A DNA stretch of 10,119 bases from Methanobacteriota archaeon (GTDB taxonomy: Archaea > Altiarchaeota > Altiarchaeia > IMC4 > QMZM01): assembly GCA_021731385.1 (NCBI GenBank), contig JAKFXM010000201.1, positions 1 through 10,119 of the forward strand. Reading direction: 5' to 3'. The notes beneath the pieces are model-generated. The model was not told the DNA's origin. It worked only from the letters and a program-made list of their open reading frames with translations, and searched no databases. Shown here in pieces: positions 1-7,739 of the stretch. Every line of letters begins with the position of its first letter. Within the stretch, counting starts at the first letter, position 1. The position numbers and the translations under genes were made by a program.

Positions 1-2612
1 GCGTTACCTATACACCCCCTGTGCCATACACTGACCAGCCATTGGTGCTGTATGTCAGACAACTTGGTAACAAGACCTCTATTGTAACTGAATCGTATAT
101 TGAAATAAGAGAGCCCGGCACCGGAGGATACAAACTATATCCTGCAACAAATGGTTCATATACAATATCTCCACCAAAGGAAGGAGTATATACTGTATAT
201 GCAGAAAAGCCGGGATGGACAGATAGCGCAATCGTATATATAAATGTTCAACCCGCACCAGCAATTCCAACAAAATCCATGGTGATAAATGAAATTATGT
301 ACAACCCGGCGCAGGATGATAACTATAACGAATGGATTGAAATTCACAATCCTTCGGAAAATGGCATTGACATTTCTGCAGGATGGGCTCTTTGTAATGA
401 CATGATTCTTGCAGGATATGTGGACAGGAATGGCAGCATTCACAATTATATCAATTCCACAATTCCCGCCAATGGCTATGCGATTATTACTGATGGAGAT
501 TCCGGAACAGATGTTTATTACAATTTCAATGTCAGCAATTCGGCAATCTCACTTCATGTTGATGCCAACAGCATTTGCGGGGGCTTGACAAATACTGGAG
601 GGACAATAATACTGAAGAATTCTTCCGGAATAGTTGACTCTGTAACATATTCCAATTCATGGGGTGCCAACGGCAATGGAAATTCGCTGGAAAGGAATTC
701 CAGTAATCCTGAAATCTGGACGGAAAGCCTCATTGCCGGTGGAACTCCGGGGTACCAGAACAGCGTGTATTCAGCAACTACTACGACAACCACTACTACA
801 ACCTCAACAACAACTACCAGCACCACCCGGACTACCACAACAACCGTATCAACTTCAACAAGCACAACTACCAGCACGACGACTACACTTCCATCTGCAT
901 GCACGGATTCGGATGGCAAGGATTATTATATAAAAGGAACAATGTCTGCTTTTGGTGGCTCATATATAGTAGATGATTATTGTCTTTCCGGCACGGAATT
1001 AAGGGAATACTGGTGTGAAAATGATAATACTGCAATGAATATAGATTATACCTGTCCTTCAGGATATTCCTGTATTGATGGGGCATGCTCATCAACAACT
1101 ACGACAACTACTACAACCACCACTACAACAACTACAACAGTTCCAAAACCCTGGATGGTGAAGGATATAATAACGAATATAAGCGCAAACAGGACTACAA
1201 CACTTGACGCCCCCGAGATGGGGCTGGAAATGGAGTTAGAGACAAATGAAACAGTTATGGCAAACATAACCATAGAGAGGTATCTGGAAAATCCGGTAGA
1301 GAGAAATCTCTCCGGGCATGGAATTGCATATATATCAATAGGTGTTAATGACGAACTGAGGAACTCGATGAAGTCGGCATTTATTACATTCTACTACAAG
1401 GATGATGAAATTCCGTTAAAAATGAACGAGAATTCAATTTCATTCTATTACCTTAATCAGTCCGGCAATTGGGAGAGGGTCAACAGAACAGGTGTAAACA
1501 TAGATAGGAATTATGTATGGGCAAATCTTACCCATTTCAGTTATTATGCAATTGCCGGATTAATTGACGAAATTCCGCCAGGAATAATCAGCACTTTGCC
1601 TTATGGCGATGTACATAGCAATGATGTTCTGATACAGGTCATAACAGACGAAAATGCTGTATGCAGGTTTGACATCAGAAACAGAAATTATGAGAACATG
1701 ACAAATGAATTCAAAGAAACAGGAGAAACGGTTCATAGAGACGGGCTGAATCTTTCAGCAGGTCATTACACATACTATGTCAGGTGCAGGGATTCTACAG
1801 GGAATGTGAACAATTACGCTACAGAGATCAGATTTACAGTCCAGACCCGAAACATAACAACGGGGGGGGATTTTAATCTGCCTGCACATGAGGCTGTGAT
1901 TATTTCAAAATGTACTGATGGAATACAGAATTACGGAGAGACAGGAATTGACTGCGGGGGTCCATGCAAGCAATGTCCGACTACAACCACAACAATTACC
2001 ACAACCACGATTACTACAACAACTGCTAGTCCAATAACTACAACCACCACCATCAGAACAACTACAATTACAACATTAACAACAACCACAACCATGCCAA
2101 AACCCCCTGGTTTGATGGGCCGGGTTATAGCGGTTTCTTCGGGTAGTGGTTGGATAGTATTCTTAGGAATGATTCTGCTGATTGCAGGTTATGTAATCCT
2201 CAGGAAAATGAAAAAGGGCAGCAAAAAGGGAACAGGAGATAATGCCTTAATGTGTCTGAGCGACAAAGTCGCTCAGACATGTGTCCGAGAGGTAAAGCCT
2301 CTCGGCCACATGCCAATGATACCCGGGAATGATAAATTCCCGATTCAGACATTTGATGCGGATAAGGGTGTTGGTGCTGAGATTCAAAATACATTCATTA
2401 CAAATCAGCAGAAGATCAATGCAAATGAGCCGGATATACTTCAGATTATAAAGGGTGAAGAGAAACAGGCAGAAATAAAGGGTAGTAAGCGACACAGGAA
2501 ATCCAGAACTAGAAGAGATAGGGACTCACATAGACCTCGAGCAACCCGGCCAAGACAAGCAACAGGACAGATATCAGAAGAAGGTCAACGGAATCCCGGA
2601 CAATCCTCCTGA
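1..2612 (+). CDS. Large Thr-rich, membrane-anchored surface protein with lamin-tail and PGF-pre-PGF-like domains (5' partial)
   Basis: The reading frame is open to the window edge (first full codon at 3), so the GTG at 21 is probably an internal Val and the gene starts upstream. Counting that GTG as residue 1: Ig-like region about 1-78; lamin-tail domain about 86-246 (VINEIMYNP, NEWIEIHNP, GWAL, AIIT and SLER-type motifs); Thr/Ser linker 253-289; Cys-rich module 293-357; Thr linker 359-373; PGF-pre-PGF-like domain about 376-513 ending in a THFSYYAIAG motif; second Ig-like domain about 516-607; a DCGGPCKQC Cys motif at 631-652; Thr linker 654-691; TM segment about 709-727; basic cytoplasmic tail. 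The Thr/Ser runs are probably glycosylated stalks outside the cell. No enzymatic motif is seen, so adhesion or a structural envelope role is an inference. Oddities: three hairpins are coded within the tail (residues about 745-775), and the final Arg-rich ~35 residues are antisense to the end of spoIIM and may not be native sequence. Confidence 0.88.
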   Translation, partial: VTYTPPVPYTDQPLVLYVRQLGNKTSIVTESYIEIREPGTGGYKLYPATNGSYTISPPKEGVYTVYAEKPGWTDSAIVYINVQPAPAIPTKSMVINEIMYNPAQDDNYNEWIEIHNPSENGIDISAGWALCNDMILAGYVDRNGSIHNYINSTIPANGYAIITDGDSGTDVYYNFNVSNSAISLHVDANSICGGLTNTGGTIILKNSSGIVDSVTYSNSWGANGNGNSLERNSSNPEIWTESLIAGGTPGYQNSVYSATTTTTTTTTSTTTTSTTRTTTTTVSTSTSTTTSTTTTLPSACTDSDGKDYYIKGTMSAFGGSYIVDDYCLSGTELREYWCENDNTAMNIDYTCPSGYSCIDGACSSTTTTTTTTTTTTTTTVPKPWMVKDIITNISANRTTTLDAPEMGLEMELETNETVMANITIERYLENPVERNLSGHGIAYISIGVNDELRNSMKSAFITFYYKDDEIPLKMNENSISFYYLNQSGNWERVNRTGVNIDRNYVWANLTHFSYYAIAGLIDEIPPGIISTLPYGDVHSNDVLIQVITDENAVCRFDIRNRNYENMTNEFKETGETVHRDGLNLSAGHYTYYVRCRDSTGNVNNYATEIRFTVQTRNITTGGDFNLPAHEAVIISKCTDGIQNYGETGIDCGGPCKQCPTTTTTITTTTITTTTASPITTTTTIRTTTITTLTTTTTMPKPPGLMGRVIAVSSGSGWIVFLGMILLIAGYVILRKMKKGSKKGTGDNALMCLSDKVAQTCVREVKPLGHMPMIPGNDKFPIQTFDADKGVGAEIQNTFITNQQKINANEPDILQIIKGEEKQAEIKGSKRHRKSRTRRDRDSHRPRATRPRQATGQISEEGQRNPGQSS
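777..887 (+). repeat. Thr-codon low-complexity repeat (first of three)
   Basis: A run of ACN codons with a few Ser codons encodes a Thr/Ser linker. Two similar runs lie at 1095-1139 and 1980-2093. Codon third positions vary (aca, act, acc, acg), which argues for selection on the amino acid and not a simple microsatellite. The opposite strand stays open as poly-Val ORFs, which are artefacts. Confidence 0.9.
2252..2342. repeat. Three consecutive hairpins inside the surface-protein coding sequence
   Basis: Hairpin 1 pairs 2253-2264 with 2268-2279 (12 perfect bp, loop aaa, core agcgacaaagtcgct). Hairpin 2 pairs 2278-2292 with 2298-2312 (14 of 15 bp, loop taaag). Hairpin 3 pairs 2324-2330 with 2336-2342 (7 bp, loop gataa). 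They are translated as about residues 745-775 of the cytoplasmic tail just after the TM anchor. The 15-nt core of hairpin 1 is the exact reverse complement of the core of the intergenic hairpin at 9047-9069 (agcgactttgtcgct). The simplest reading is insertion of palindromic elements into a permissive tail without breaking the frame. Confidence 0.85.
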
Positions 2613-3324
2613 ACTCCTCATTTCCGAAGTCGTGATTTACCACGGCAACGGAGATTATTCCCCCGGCAAGTGCACCAACAAAGTATGCAGATATCTCGGG
2701 AATTCCATGAACAGCGTAACCAAAGGTCAGGGGAAACGACTGGAAATAGTTGTAGAGGAAAACAATGTGGCTTGAACCAGCATATTCAGAGATTGAATTT
2801 CTGATGATACTGCCTACTGCAACGCCTATAAGTGATGCGTTTAATGCAAGGATGAATATAGCACCAGAACCGTAGAGGAAGGAGAAGAATATGGAGAAAA
2901 ACAGCACCTTTAGATTATTAAGGACTATTGCACCCAATGCTGCAGTATGGTTTATGAAATAACCACTCGCTTCTATGTTTATTGATTTTATTACATTAAT
3001 CTGAAGGCTGAAAATCTTTTCTGTAACATCCTGAGGCAGTATTGTGAACAATAGGGAATATGCGATTACCATGCCCAAAAACATGAAAATGAAAAGCGAC
3101 AGTGCCTTACCGTGCTCCTTTATAAGGGATTTCTCGCTCCTTATTCTAAGGTCCTTTTTCTCCTCAAACTTCAGCAATCTGTACATTATCACAACAAGGG
3201 GCATTGTTGTCAGGAAAACACCTGAGATGCTTGCATAGTCACCGAAAACGAGCCATGCAAGTACAATCCCTATTACTGAATAAATGAATCCAATCCAAAA
3301 CACCTTTGTTGGTTTTCTTTCCAT
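2509..3324 (-). CDS. SpoIIM-family integral membrane protein (COG1300 type)
   Basis: 271 aa. About seven hydrophobic segments: about 8-29, 33-51, 75-96, 128-152, 153-174, 193-229 (long, possibly two) and 246-270. Family hallmarks are the NNLKVLFFS...GSGAIFILALN stretch (about 136-163) and HGIPEISAYFVGALAGG (about 206-222), which resemble the SpoIIM/DUF95 pattern of an HG-x-x-E motif before a small-residue helix. The ending EVYVSPYLF is also typical of this family. In Bacillus, SpoIIM acts in engulfment; archaeal members have no settled role. The ATG at 3324 is the first in frame after an upstream TAA, and no clear Shine-Dalgarno site precedes it. The gene is convergent with, and overlaps by 104 bp, the surface-protein reading frame. 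It follows the R-M cassette on the same strand after 63 bp, but its base composition is closer to the rest of the chromosome. Confidence 0.85.
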   Translation of the reverse strand: MERKPTKVFWIGFIYSVIGIVLAWLVFGDYASISGVFLTTMPLVVIMYRLLKFEEKKDLRIRSEKSLIKEHGKALSLFIFMFLGMVIAYSLLFTILPQDVTEKIFSLQINVIKSINIEASGYFINHTAALGAIVLNNLKVLFFSIFFSFLYGSGAIFILALNASLIGVAVGSIIRNSISEYAGSSHIVFLYNYFQSFPLTFGYAVHGIPEISAYFVGALAGGIISVAVVNHDFGNEEFRRIVRDSVDLLLISVLLLVLAGLLEVYVSPYLF

Positions 3325-3387
3325 CCATTACGGCTTTATTGATTCAAGGACCATTTTTCAATTCCTATCTTCTTCTTGCTCTTTCGT

Positions 3388-3690
3388 TTATGTAAAATCC
3401 AGCATTTCTATATCTTCATCTGTTAAACCATATTTTTTAAGTGTTGTTTTATTCTTCAAAAGCGTTGCTCTTTCTTGATGATAATCTTCTGGATGATAAG
3501 TTATTACTGCATCAGCATAATCTGATAATAGTTTTTCTAATTCTTCTTTTGAAAGTTTGTTAAAATCGATACTCAAAGAAAAGTCCTCTAATGCTTCTTT
3601 AAGTGAATATAACGCCTCCTTTACGGTTATTTGCAAGATAACCTTTGACGGGCTTATTTGCTTAGAGGTAAGAATGTTGGATATTTTCAT
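3388..3690 (-). CDS. Unknown 100-aa protein, third gene of the R-M cassette
   Basis: I do not recognise a family. 100 aa, with no TM segment or signal peptide. The central part (about 22-70) is rich in Glu, Leu, Lys and Ser and looks helical (for example SKEELEKLLSDYADA), followed by YHPEDYHQERATLL and an acidic C-terminus. There are no Cys and no obvious HTH or nuclease motif. It starts 15 bp after the HNH nuclease stop, on the same strand and in the same AT-rich composition, so co-transcription with the methyltransferase and nuclease is likely. It could be an accessory, control or specificity subunit of the R-M system, or an unrelated passenger; the sequence does not decide. No Shine-Dalgarno site is visible. 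Confidence 0.7.
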   Translation of the reverse strand: MKISNILTSKQISPSKVILQITVKEALYSLKEALEDFSLSIDFNKLSKEELEKLLSDYADAVITYHPEDYHQERATLLKNKTTLKKYGLTDEDIEMLDFT

Positions 3691-3705
3691 ATGTTATAGT
3701 AAAAA

Positions 3706-4290
3706 CTATTTTTCCCATACAATATGATCATTAATGTTATGCTTCTCGTAGGTTTCCAAAACATCAGTACAAAATTTTAACAACTCTTGATTTCCCTCAT
3801 TTTTAGCCAATTCATACAAACGGATAAACATCTTTTTTCCTGTTTCTGTTTGCTTTAACGATTTTTTAATAAAGTTGTGTTGAGCACATAGTGTTTGTCC
3901 ATTTTCAATTGTGGCTTTTCCGCCTAAGTATTTTGGTTTAATGTGATCAACCTGTAGATCGATACCATCTTTTTTGCCTCTACCACAAACAACACATTTA
4001 TAATCGTCTCTTTTTAAGATTTCTTCCTTTTGTTCTAGTGTAAAATTTTCCAACACCCTTTGCTTTACTGCATCGGGGTCGTAGCGGTAAATTCCTTTTT
4101 TAACTTTTATTAAAAACCCTGTTTCGTGAAGATTTCTTATCGATCTCCAAGTATCTCTCGGTTTCTTATTATACAGCCGTTTGTATTTTTCCTCAACCCA
4201 ATCCACGACTGGACCATGTGGCATATCCTTTTTGGGATGTTCCTTAAAATACGCAATGAGTAGGTCTTTAATTGATTTGTTCTTTTTCAT
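3706..4290 (-). CDS. HNH endonuclease with N-terminal winged-helix-like domain, putative restriction enzyme
   Basis: 194 aa. Residues about 1-72 read as a winged-helix-like DNA-binding region (DTWRSIRNLHETGFLIKVKKGIYRYDP). Residues about 84-142 form a zinc-binding HNH domain: CVVCG (C99, C102), QVDHIKP with the probable catalytic H116, LGGKATIENGQTLC with N130 and C135, then H138 and N139. The two CxxC/CxxH pairs would bind one structural zinc. HNH nucleases with this CxxC...DH...N...CxxH layout are common as type II and type IIS restriction enzymes and as homing-type nucleases. Position settles the matter: the start lies 6 bp after the methyltransferase stop, same strand. This strongly suggests the cutting partner of that methylase, cleaving unmethylated DNA. 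Recognition site unknown. Confidence 0.9.
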   Translation of the reverse strand: MKKNKSIKDLLIAYFKEHPKKDMPHGPVVDWVEEKYKRLYNKKPRDTWRSIRNLHETGFLIKVKKGIYRYDPDAVKQRVLENFTLEQKEEILKRDDYKCVVCGRGKKDGIDLQVDHIKPKYLGGKATIENGQTLCAQHNFIKKSLKQTETGKKMFIRLYELAKNEGNQELLKFCTDVLETYEKHNINDHIVWEK

Positions 4291-4296
4291 TGTATT

Positions 4297-5172
4297 TTAT
4301 ATAAATAAACTTGATTGATTTATTTTTGCTTCATTTTCTAGCCTTTTTACTGCCAGATCGCAATATCTTTTGTCAATATCAACTCCTATTCCTTTTCGAT
4401 TATTTAAGAAAGAAGCAATGAGTGTTGTTCCACTTCCCAAGAAAGGATCAAGAACTGTATCGCCTACAAAGCTAAACAATTTAATACATCGTCTTGGCAA
4501 TTCAATCGGAAATGGTGTGGGATGCCCTACTCTTTTTTTGCTTTCTCCCGTAAAGTTCCAGACCCCGTTTGTCCATTCCATAAACTCTTGTTTAGAAATG
4601 TCCGATTTTTGACTTCCACTTGTCTTTTTCCAATTTTTTTTATAAAGGATAACTATGACTTCAACAGGTGCTATTACATATGGGGCAGAAGCAGAAAGCC
4701 ATGAACCCCAAGCTGTCCGTCTTGAAATATTGCCTTCGTTCCAAACAATTGTTGAGTGATACCTCCAACCAACATTTTTAGCAATTGTAGTAATATCTGC
4801 ACAAACAGATTGCTGACCACCTTTATTTTTGTCTAAAGGGATATTAAGACAAAACCTTCCATCATCTTTTAGAAGTTTATAGCATTTGGCGAGCCATGCC
4901 TTGATAAAGGATAAATAATCCTCATAGGTCATCCTGTCATTGTGAGAATTATACTGAATATCCACATTGTAAGGGGGGGATGTAACAATTAGATCTATAG
5001 AATTTTCATTTATGCTATTAGTCTTCAAAATATCGGCGTTATAAATCCATATTGAATCTCTATGGAAGAACAACTCATTAATCTGGCGAGTTTCAAGGAT
5101 TAGACCTTGTTTATTAATTTTTTTGGAAGACGCAAGTTCATCTACCATAGAATATCCAATCAACTCATCCAT
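4297..5172 (-). CDS. Site-specific DNA methyltransferase, beta class (N4-cytosine or N6-adenine)
   Basis: 291 aa. The catalytic motif IV TSPPY (64-68) precedes the AdoMet-binding motif I DPFLGSGTT (242-250), which gives the beta-class order. HPTPFPIELPRRCI (217-230) is the usual motif X-like stretch before motif I, and GIGVDID (261-267) follows as motif II. SPPY catalytic tetrads are most often N4-cytosine, but the longer TSPPYN form also occurs in N6-adenine enzymes, so the base is left open. The RTAWGSWLSASAP stretch (152-164) is a conserved part of this methylase subfamily. It is the first gene of a three-gene cassette with the HNH nuclease (6 bp gap) and a 100-aa protein, and should protect host DNA. 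The start at 5172 is supported by an AGGGGTG site 7 nt upstream. The gene follows gatA by 55 bp. Confidence 0.95.
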   Translation of the reverse strand: MDELIGYSMVDELASSKKINKQGLILETRQINELFFHRDSIWIYNADILKTNSINENSIDLIVTSPPYNVDIQYNSHNDRMTYEDYLSFIKAWLAKCYKLLKDDGRFCLNIPLDKNKGGQQSVCADITTIAKNVGWRYHSTIVWNEGNISRRTAWGSWLSASAPYVIAPVEVIVILYKKNWKKTSGSQKSDISKQEFMEWTNGVWNFTGESKKRVGHPTPFPIELPRRCIKLFSFVGDTVLDPFLGSGTTLIASFLNNRKGIGVDIDKRYCDLAVKRLENEAKINQSSLFI

Positions 5173-5179
5173 TATGATA

Positions 5180-5186
5180 CACCCCT
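5180..5186 (-). promoter_or_regulatory. Shine-Dalgarno site of the methyltransferase
   Basis: Read on the minus strand this is AGGGGTG, 7 nt before the ATG at 5172. It resembles the archaeal GGAGGTG consensus. It is the only convincing ribosome binding site in the window and fixes the methyltransferase start. Most other genes here lack one. Confidence 0.65.
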
Positions 5187-5227
5187 TTTTAGTTATACTT
5201 TATGGGTATATGAAAATAAGACACAAA

Positions 5228-6511
5228 TTAAATCTGCTCAAACCCATACATCACATCAAGCACTTTCTGGTCCTCCAGTGCCCTGCCCATTACCTGCAAT
5301 CCAGTAGGAATTCCATCAACCTTTCCTGCGGGAACAACACCGGCAGGAATTCCTGCAAGGTTTGCAAGAACCGTGAATATGTCATAGGCATAGATAACCA
5401 TCGGGTCATCAATTTTTGTGTCCAGTTTGTGCGGAAGTTTGGGTACTGTAGGGCCAAGAAGGACATCAACGTTCCTTAGTGAATTTGAAATTTCATTCCT
5501 GATAATTGATCTCGCCTGCAAAGCCTTTCTGTAGTACCTGTTAGAGTATTCCTTCTGGCTTATATAACTACCCAGAAGGATTCTTCTAAGGACTTCTTCA
5601 CCGCAGACATCCTCTATTTTATAGCCATATCTTCTCCCGTCGTATTTTCTCGTTGCAGAGAAGAATTCCACATAGACATTAAGGTAGTATGTGGGCAGTG
5701 CTATTTCAAGATTGGGAAGATTAACAGAAATGATTTCAGCACCAGCGGAATTTAATTTGTCCAATGCTGTGTGAATTGCTTTTTTTATTCCATTATCAGC
5801 AACAAGTCCGTCAAATTCCTCTGCATATCCAATCTTAACATCCCTCAGATTAGAATTGAGATTTTTTGAGAAATTATAGAAATTTGAATCCATCTTAAGA
5901 GAGGTCGCATCCCTTGCATCATAGCCCGCGATGACATCAAGAAGTAATGCCACTGTCCTTACATCCCTAGCTAAGGGTCCTATCTGGTCAAGGGACATGG
6001 CAAGGTCAATAAGCCCGTATCTTGACACCAAGCCATAGGTTGGCTTAAATCCAACAATCCCGCAATGCGATGCTGGATTCCTTATGGAACCGCCCGTATC
6101 ACTCCCTATTGCGGCATCAACAAAGCCTGCTGCAACTGCTGCTGCACTCCCGCTTGATGAACCGCCGGGAATGTGCCCCCTTGCCGATGGATTTTCCGTA
6201 GGCCCAAAGAAAGAGGTTTCCCCGGAAGAACCGCATGCAAATTCATCCATGTTTGTCATTCCAAGAATAATTCCGGATTCCTTTTTTATTCTTTCAACTA
6301 CGGTAGCATCATAAGGCGCAATATAATTCTCAAGGGTCTTTGAGGCACAGGTGGTTTTCATCCCCAAAACGGAGATATTGGATTTCACGGCAATTGTAAT
6401 TTTGCTCAATTTCCCATCATTGGGAATTCCTTTCCCTAATACGCCTTCTCTGTCTAAAATAATGAAGGAATTTATCTTCCTGTCCCTTTCCTCAATCTCT
6501 TTAATTTCCAT
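5228..6511 (-). CDS. gatA: Aspartyl/glutamyl-tRNA amidotransferase subunit A (GatA)
   Basis: 427 aa from the ATG at 6511. GatA is the amidase subunit of GatCAB: it hydrolyses glutamine, and the ammonia is used to convert Asp-tRNA(Asn) or Glu-tRNA(Gln) to the amidated form in the cytosol. The amidase-signature triad is complete: Lys43 in TIAVKSN, cis-Ser118 in PGGSSSGSAAA, nucleophile Ser142 in GSDTGGS. The spacings (75 and 99 residues from the Lys) equal those of the well-studied S. aureus enzyme (79/154/178). Other family stretches are DEFACGSS, FGPTENP, GIVGFKPTYG, LDQIGPLARD and the C-terminal PAGVVPAG...PTGLQVMG. The frame stays open to 6667, but that extension is antisense to the signal peptide of the divergent gene and has no GatA-like sequence, so it is excluded. 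No gatB or gatC lies in the window. No Shine-Dalgarno site, so the transcript may be leaderless. Confidence 0.97.
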   Translation of the reverse strand: MEIKEIEERDRKINSFIILDREGVLGKGIPNDGKLSKITIAVKSNISVLGMKTTCASKTLENYIAPYDATVVERIKKESGIILGMTNMDEFACGSSGETSFFGPTENPSARGHIPGGSSSGSAAAVAAGFVDAAIGSDTGGSIRNPASHCGIVGFKPTYGLVSRYGLIDLAMSLDQIGPLARDVRTVALLLDVIAGYDARDATSLKMDSNFYNFSKNLNSNLRDVKIGYAEEFDGLVADNGIKKAIHTALDKLNSAGAEIISVNLPNLEIALPTYYLNVYVEFFSATRKYDGRRYGYKIEDVCGEEVLRRILLGSYISQKEYSNRYYRKALQARSIIRNEISNSLRNVDVLLGPTVPKLPHKLDTKIDDPMVIYAYDIFTVLANLAGIPAGVVPAGKVDGIPTGLQVMGRALEDQKVLDVMYGFEQI

Positions 6512-6533
6512 TCTAATAGTTATATTTAGACAT
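6512..6533. promoter_or_regulatory. 22-bp divergent intergenic region between gatA and the propeller gene
   Basis: Only 22 bp, AT-rich, with a tatattta core, separate the two start codons. Neither side has a Shine-Dalgarno site. In archaea the TATA box sits about 25 bp before the start site, so with leaderless transcripts each promoter element would fall in or next to the other gene's first codons. Confidence 0.5.
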
Positions 6534-7622
6534 ATGAAAAAATTAATCTCTTTTCTTGTTTTCTGCATTACCATTGGTTTTTTGTCAGATTTGGCGGTTG
6601 CGGGGGGAGTGTCGCCCATATGGACATATGCAATAGGTAGTAGCATAAAGTCTATCTCCATACACAATGAATCGATATTTCTTGGCTCGGAAAACAGTTA
6701 CTTATATGCGTTTAATAACAAAGGAAAGCCTGTCTGGAAATACAGAACAGACAGTAGCGTTAATTCCATATATGCATCAGGGAAATACATAATGGCTGCT
6801 TCTATGTCTTCTTATATTTATGTCCTAAACAGAACCGGGGGGCGGGAATGGGTAAGACAACTTGACAGTTATGCAGGCTACCCGGATGCTATCTGTTTGG
6901 ATGATGAGTATTCTGCTGCCGGGCTTATGGATGGTTATGTGTATATATTTAACAATAAAGGCGATATAAATGGCGCTTATAAGACTGATGCCTATGTATC
7001 TTCGGTACGGATTATTAATGGGGGTGTTGTTGTTGTTTCTGATAAGGATGTCTATATCTTAAATCTTAACGGCAGTTTGAAATTCAGATACAATATCGGG
7101 AATTACATCCGATTTGCATATATTTCTGAAAAGTACATTGGCGTCGGACTTGGCAATGACGACCTTTATTTTTACGACATAAACGGAAAACTTAACTGGA
7201 ATTACCATATTGACAGCCAGATAAGTGAAATTTCAATCTCTGACAAGTATATTGTCACGGGTTCGAGGAATGGAATTCTTTATGTCTTTACTATTTCAGA
7301 CGGAAAACTTGAGTGGAGTAAGCAGTTGAGCGACGGCGTAATTCATGTCGGTCTGACAAAAAACCATATCGCTGCAGCAACGCTTGACGGTTATATTTAC
7401 CTGTTCGATACAAAGGGCAGGTTAGAGTGGAAATACGGGAGTAATAGTTATGTTTCATCCATGAAGATTACAGAGAAGGAATTAATTTCGGGTTCAGTTC
7501 TTGGAAATGTCTATTATTTCAAACTCTTTGAAAAAAGTGAAGAAGGTTCTCTTTTTGTCGTAGCATTGATGACTATAGTGATAATTATTGCACTGATAAT
7601 GTTTTTTATGTCTATAAAATAA
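6534..7622 (+). CDS. Secreted PQQ-like beta-propeller protein with C-terminal membrane anchor
   Basis: 362 aa from the ATG at 6534, where a signal peptide begins (MKKLISFLVFCITIGFLSDL, cleavage likely after AVA). Then come eight repeats of about 37-41 residues, each of the form W-x-Y, a beta strand, I-x-x-G/A, then YLYAFNNKGK or a variant (for example YIYVLNRTGG, YVYIFNNKGD, LYFYDINGK, YIYLFDTKGR). The pattern is that of PQQ_2/WD-like propellers such as BamB, so an eight-bladed propeller is expected. A hydrophobic helix (about 340-360, VVALMTIVIIIALIMFF) ends the protein and would anchor it outside the membrane. No catalytic or PQQ-ligand motif is evident; a scaffold or binding role is an inference. 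A longer frame from 6351 exists, but it is antisense to gatA and would bury the signal peptide. Confidence 0.85.
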   Translation: MKKLISFLVFCITIGFLSDLAVAGGVSPIWTYAIGSSIKSISIHNESIFLGSENSYLYAFNNKGKPVWKYRTDSSVNSIYASGKYIMAASMSSYIYVLNRTGGREWVRQLDSYAGYPDAICLDDEYSAAGLMDGYVYIFNNKGDINGAYKTDAYVSSVRIINGGVVVVSDKDVYILNLNGSLKFRYNIGNYIRFAYISEKYIGVGLGNDDLYFYDINGKLNWNYHIDSQISEISISDKYIVTGSRNGILYVFTISDGKLEWSKQLSDGVIHVGLTKNHIAAATLDGYIYLFDTKGRLEWKYGSNSYVSSMKITEKELISGSVLGNVYYFKLFEKSEEGSLFVVALMTIVIIIALIMFFMSIK

Positions 7623-7650
7623 TTTAGGTTTTGGGAATGTGGCAGACACT

Positions 7651-7660
7651 TTTTATAAAA
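7651..7660 (+). promoter_or_regulatory. TATA box of the YchF-type GTPase gene
   Basis: The stretch ttttataaaa is a near-ideal archaeal TATA box. A start site about 25 bp on would fall near 7680-7688, giving a leader of about 50-60 nt before the ATG at 7740. That leader contains a possible 10-codon reading frame from ATG 7687 to TAG 7717-7719, which may be chance. Confidence 0.6.
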
Positions 7661-7739
7661 GGGTTTGCGTTTTAGATGTCCATCAGATGAATGGGGATGT
7701 GGAGTTAATTCCTAAATAGGAAAATCCGAATTCCGAAAT

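Noticed and set aside
21..23. GTG as start of the surface-protein gene
   Set aside because: The frame is open upstream to the window edge, no signal peptide follows, and the sequence begins in the middle of an Ig-like domain.
554..1273. Antisense poly-Val ORFs (complement of 554-919 and 1046-1273)
   Set aside because: They are shadows of the Thr-codon repeats on the other strand.
6512..6667. 52-residue N-terminal extension of GatA
   Set aside because: It is antisense to the signal peptide and first repeat of the propeller gene, has no GatA-like sequence, and standard GatA begins near the ATG at 6511.
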